DNA of 64,000 bases, from NCBI GenBank assembly GCA_029556615.1, contig JAKQDD010000086.1:1-64000 (forward strand), written 5' to 3'. Positions 63,002 to 64,000 of this stretch are shown piece after piece. This DNA is from Verrucomicrobiota bacterium. GTDB taxonomy: Bacteria > Verrucomicrobiota > Verrucomicrobiia > Limisphaerales > J093. The position numbers and the translations under genes are program-made. The notes below the pieces were generated by a model. The model saw only the letters and a list, made by a program, of their open reading frames with translations, had not been told where the DNA came from and did no database searches. Position 1 is the stretch's first letter. Each line of letters begins with the position of its first letter.

Positions 63002-64000
63002 ATGGCCAACCGACCTGAAGTCATGACCACGACCGGCGGCAATCCGATTGCCGACAACCAGAACTCGCTCACCGCCGGTCCGCGCGGCCCGGTGCTGATG
63101 CAGGACTACCAGCTGCTCGAGAAGCTGGCGCACCAGAACCGGGAGCGCATCCCGGAGCGCGTCGTCCATGCCAAAGGCTCGGGCGCCTTCGGCACACTGA
63201 CGATCACGCACGACATCACGCCGTACTCGAAGGCCGCCGTCTTCAAGCCGGGGACCTCGACCGAGTGTTTGCTGCGGTTCTCGACCGTCGCCGGCGAACG
63301 CGGCGCGGCGGATGCGGAGCGCGACGTGCGCGGTTTCGCCATCAAGTTCTATACCGAGGAAGGGAACTGGGACATGGTCGGCAACAACACCCCGGTCTTC
63401 TTCATTCGCGACCCGCTCAAGTTCCCTGACTTCATCCACACCCAGAAGCGGCATCCCCGGACGAACCTCCGCAGCAATACCGCCGCATGGGATTTCTGGT
63501 CGCTGTCGCCTGAGTCCTTGCATCAGGTGACGATCCTGATGTCCGACCGCGGCCTGCCGCGCGGCTATCGCCACGTCAACGGCTACGGCAGCCACACCTA
63601 CAGCTTCATCAACGCCCGCCAGGAGCGGTTCTGGGTCAAGTTCCACTTCAAGACCCTTCAGGGCATACAGTTCTGGACCAACGAAGAGGCCGAGGCCGTG
63701 GTTGCCAAGTGCCGCGAGAGCTCCCAGCGGGACCTCTACGAGGCCATCGAACGCCGCGACTTCCCGAAGTGGCGCTTCTTCGTCCAGATCATGCCGGAGA
63801 AGGACGCCGAGACCTACCGCTGGAACCCGTTCGACCTCACCAAGGTCTGGCCGCACAAGGACTATCCGCTCATCGAGGTCGGCATCCTCGAGCTGAACCG
63901 GAACCCGGAGCATTACTTCGCCGAGATCGAACAGTCCGCCTTCAGCCCGTCCAACATCGTCCCCGGGATCAGCTGGTCCCCGGACAAGATGCTGCAGGCG
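63002..64000 (+). CDS. katA: Catalase (clade-3 type), 3' end beyond window
   Basis: 333 codons to the window edge, no stop reached. Heme catalase degrading hydrogen peroxide. The active-site His is in [12 protein letters not shown] (H56), the Asn in [11 protein letters not shown] (about residue 128), and the [11 protein letters not shown] and [16 protein letters not shown] motifs are complete. Heme-ligand Tyr lies beyond the edge. Divergent from oxyR across an 87-base gap holding the OxyR box. The complete gene is expected to be about 480 residues. Confidence 0.94.
   Translation, partial: MANRPEVMTTTGGNPIADNQNSLTAGPRGPVLMQDYQLLEKLAHQNRERIPERVVHAKGSGAFGTLTITHDITPYSKAAVFKPGTSTECLLRFSTVAGERGAADAERDVRGFAIKFYTEEGNWDMVGNNTPVFFIRDPLKFPDFIHTQKRHPRTNLRSNTAAWDFWSLSPESLHQVTILMSDRGLPRGYRHVNGYGSHTYSFINARQERFWVKFHFKTLQGIQFWTNEEAEAVVAKCRESSQRDLYEAIERRDFPKWRFFVQIMPEKDAETYRWNPFDLTKVWPHKDYPLIEVGILELNRNPEHYFAEIEQSAFSPSNIVPGISWSPDKMLQA

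Overview
This 64 kb window of high-GC DNA looks like a chromosomal segment from a Verrucomicrobiota bacterium. The inference rests on its gene content: secreted sulfatases, a DUF1080 protein, a Tat-type Gfo/Idh remnant, a sialidase-like enzyme, several secreted peptidases and esterases, and many interspersed repeats between otherwise compact genes. There is no rRNA, no CRISPR array and no intact transposase. One tRNA is present, tRNA-Gly(GCC).

Layout. 1-1.5 kb is a patchwork of broken genes (YjbQ, amidohydrolase, a DUF4272-like piece) around one small intact ORF. 1.5-9.4 kb is a large arsenic island: arsR-arsC-arsM-acr3, then arsR2-permease-thioredoxin-P5CR-like-thioredoxin/Cys-rich protein-ccdA, with three related ArsR-type operator candidates. 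9.4-11.5 kb is a second scrambled region, where a Gfo/Idh gene is interrupted by a phd/vapC remnant and fused to a ThuA remnant. 11.5-23 kb carries secreted catabolic enzymes (a twin esterase with a malectin domain, a glycoside hydrolase, a sulfatase, an S9 peptidase, a DUF1080 protein) plus lipA. 23-28 kb is housekeeping: tRNA-Gly, ruvC-ruvA-acyltransferase, an ECF sigma factor with its anti-sigma factor, and an M50 protease. 28-34 kb holds a sialidase-like enzyme and an active/inactive M16 peptidase pair. 34-45.4 kb is a surface-polysaccharide/LPS cluster: two glycosyltransferases, four methyltransferases, a double LPS-kinase protein, a single LPS kinase and an MsbA-like exporter. 45-51 kb holds a TPR protein, a VapBC pair, NfeD-like plus flotillin, and a beta-carbonic-anhydrase-like protein. 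51-58 kb is a FixL/FixJ-like phosphorelay with an extra receiver, an arylsulfatase and an outer-membrane barrel. 58-64 kb has a DUF481-type pseudogene, a 935-residue secreted protein of unknown function, and divergent oxyR/katA sharing a near-perfect OxyR box.

The most unusual aspect is three dispersed repeat families (here called A, B and C). Family A and B copies repeatedly sit exactly at gene 3' ends, overlapping stop codons or supplying terminal codons. Family B is built of two modules, each closed by its own inverted repeat. In the arsenic island the regulators, reductase, methylase, efflux pump and a membrane-to-periplasm thiol relay (CcdA, two thioredoxin-fold proteins and a Cys-rich domain) appear to form one redox-coupled detoxification unit.
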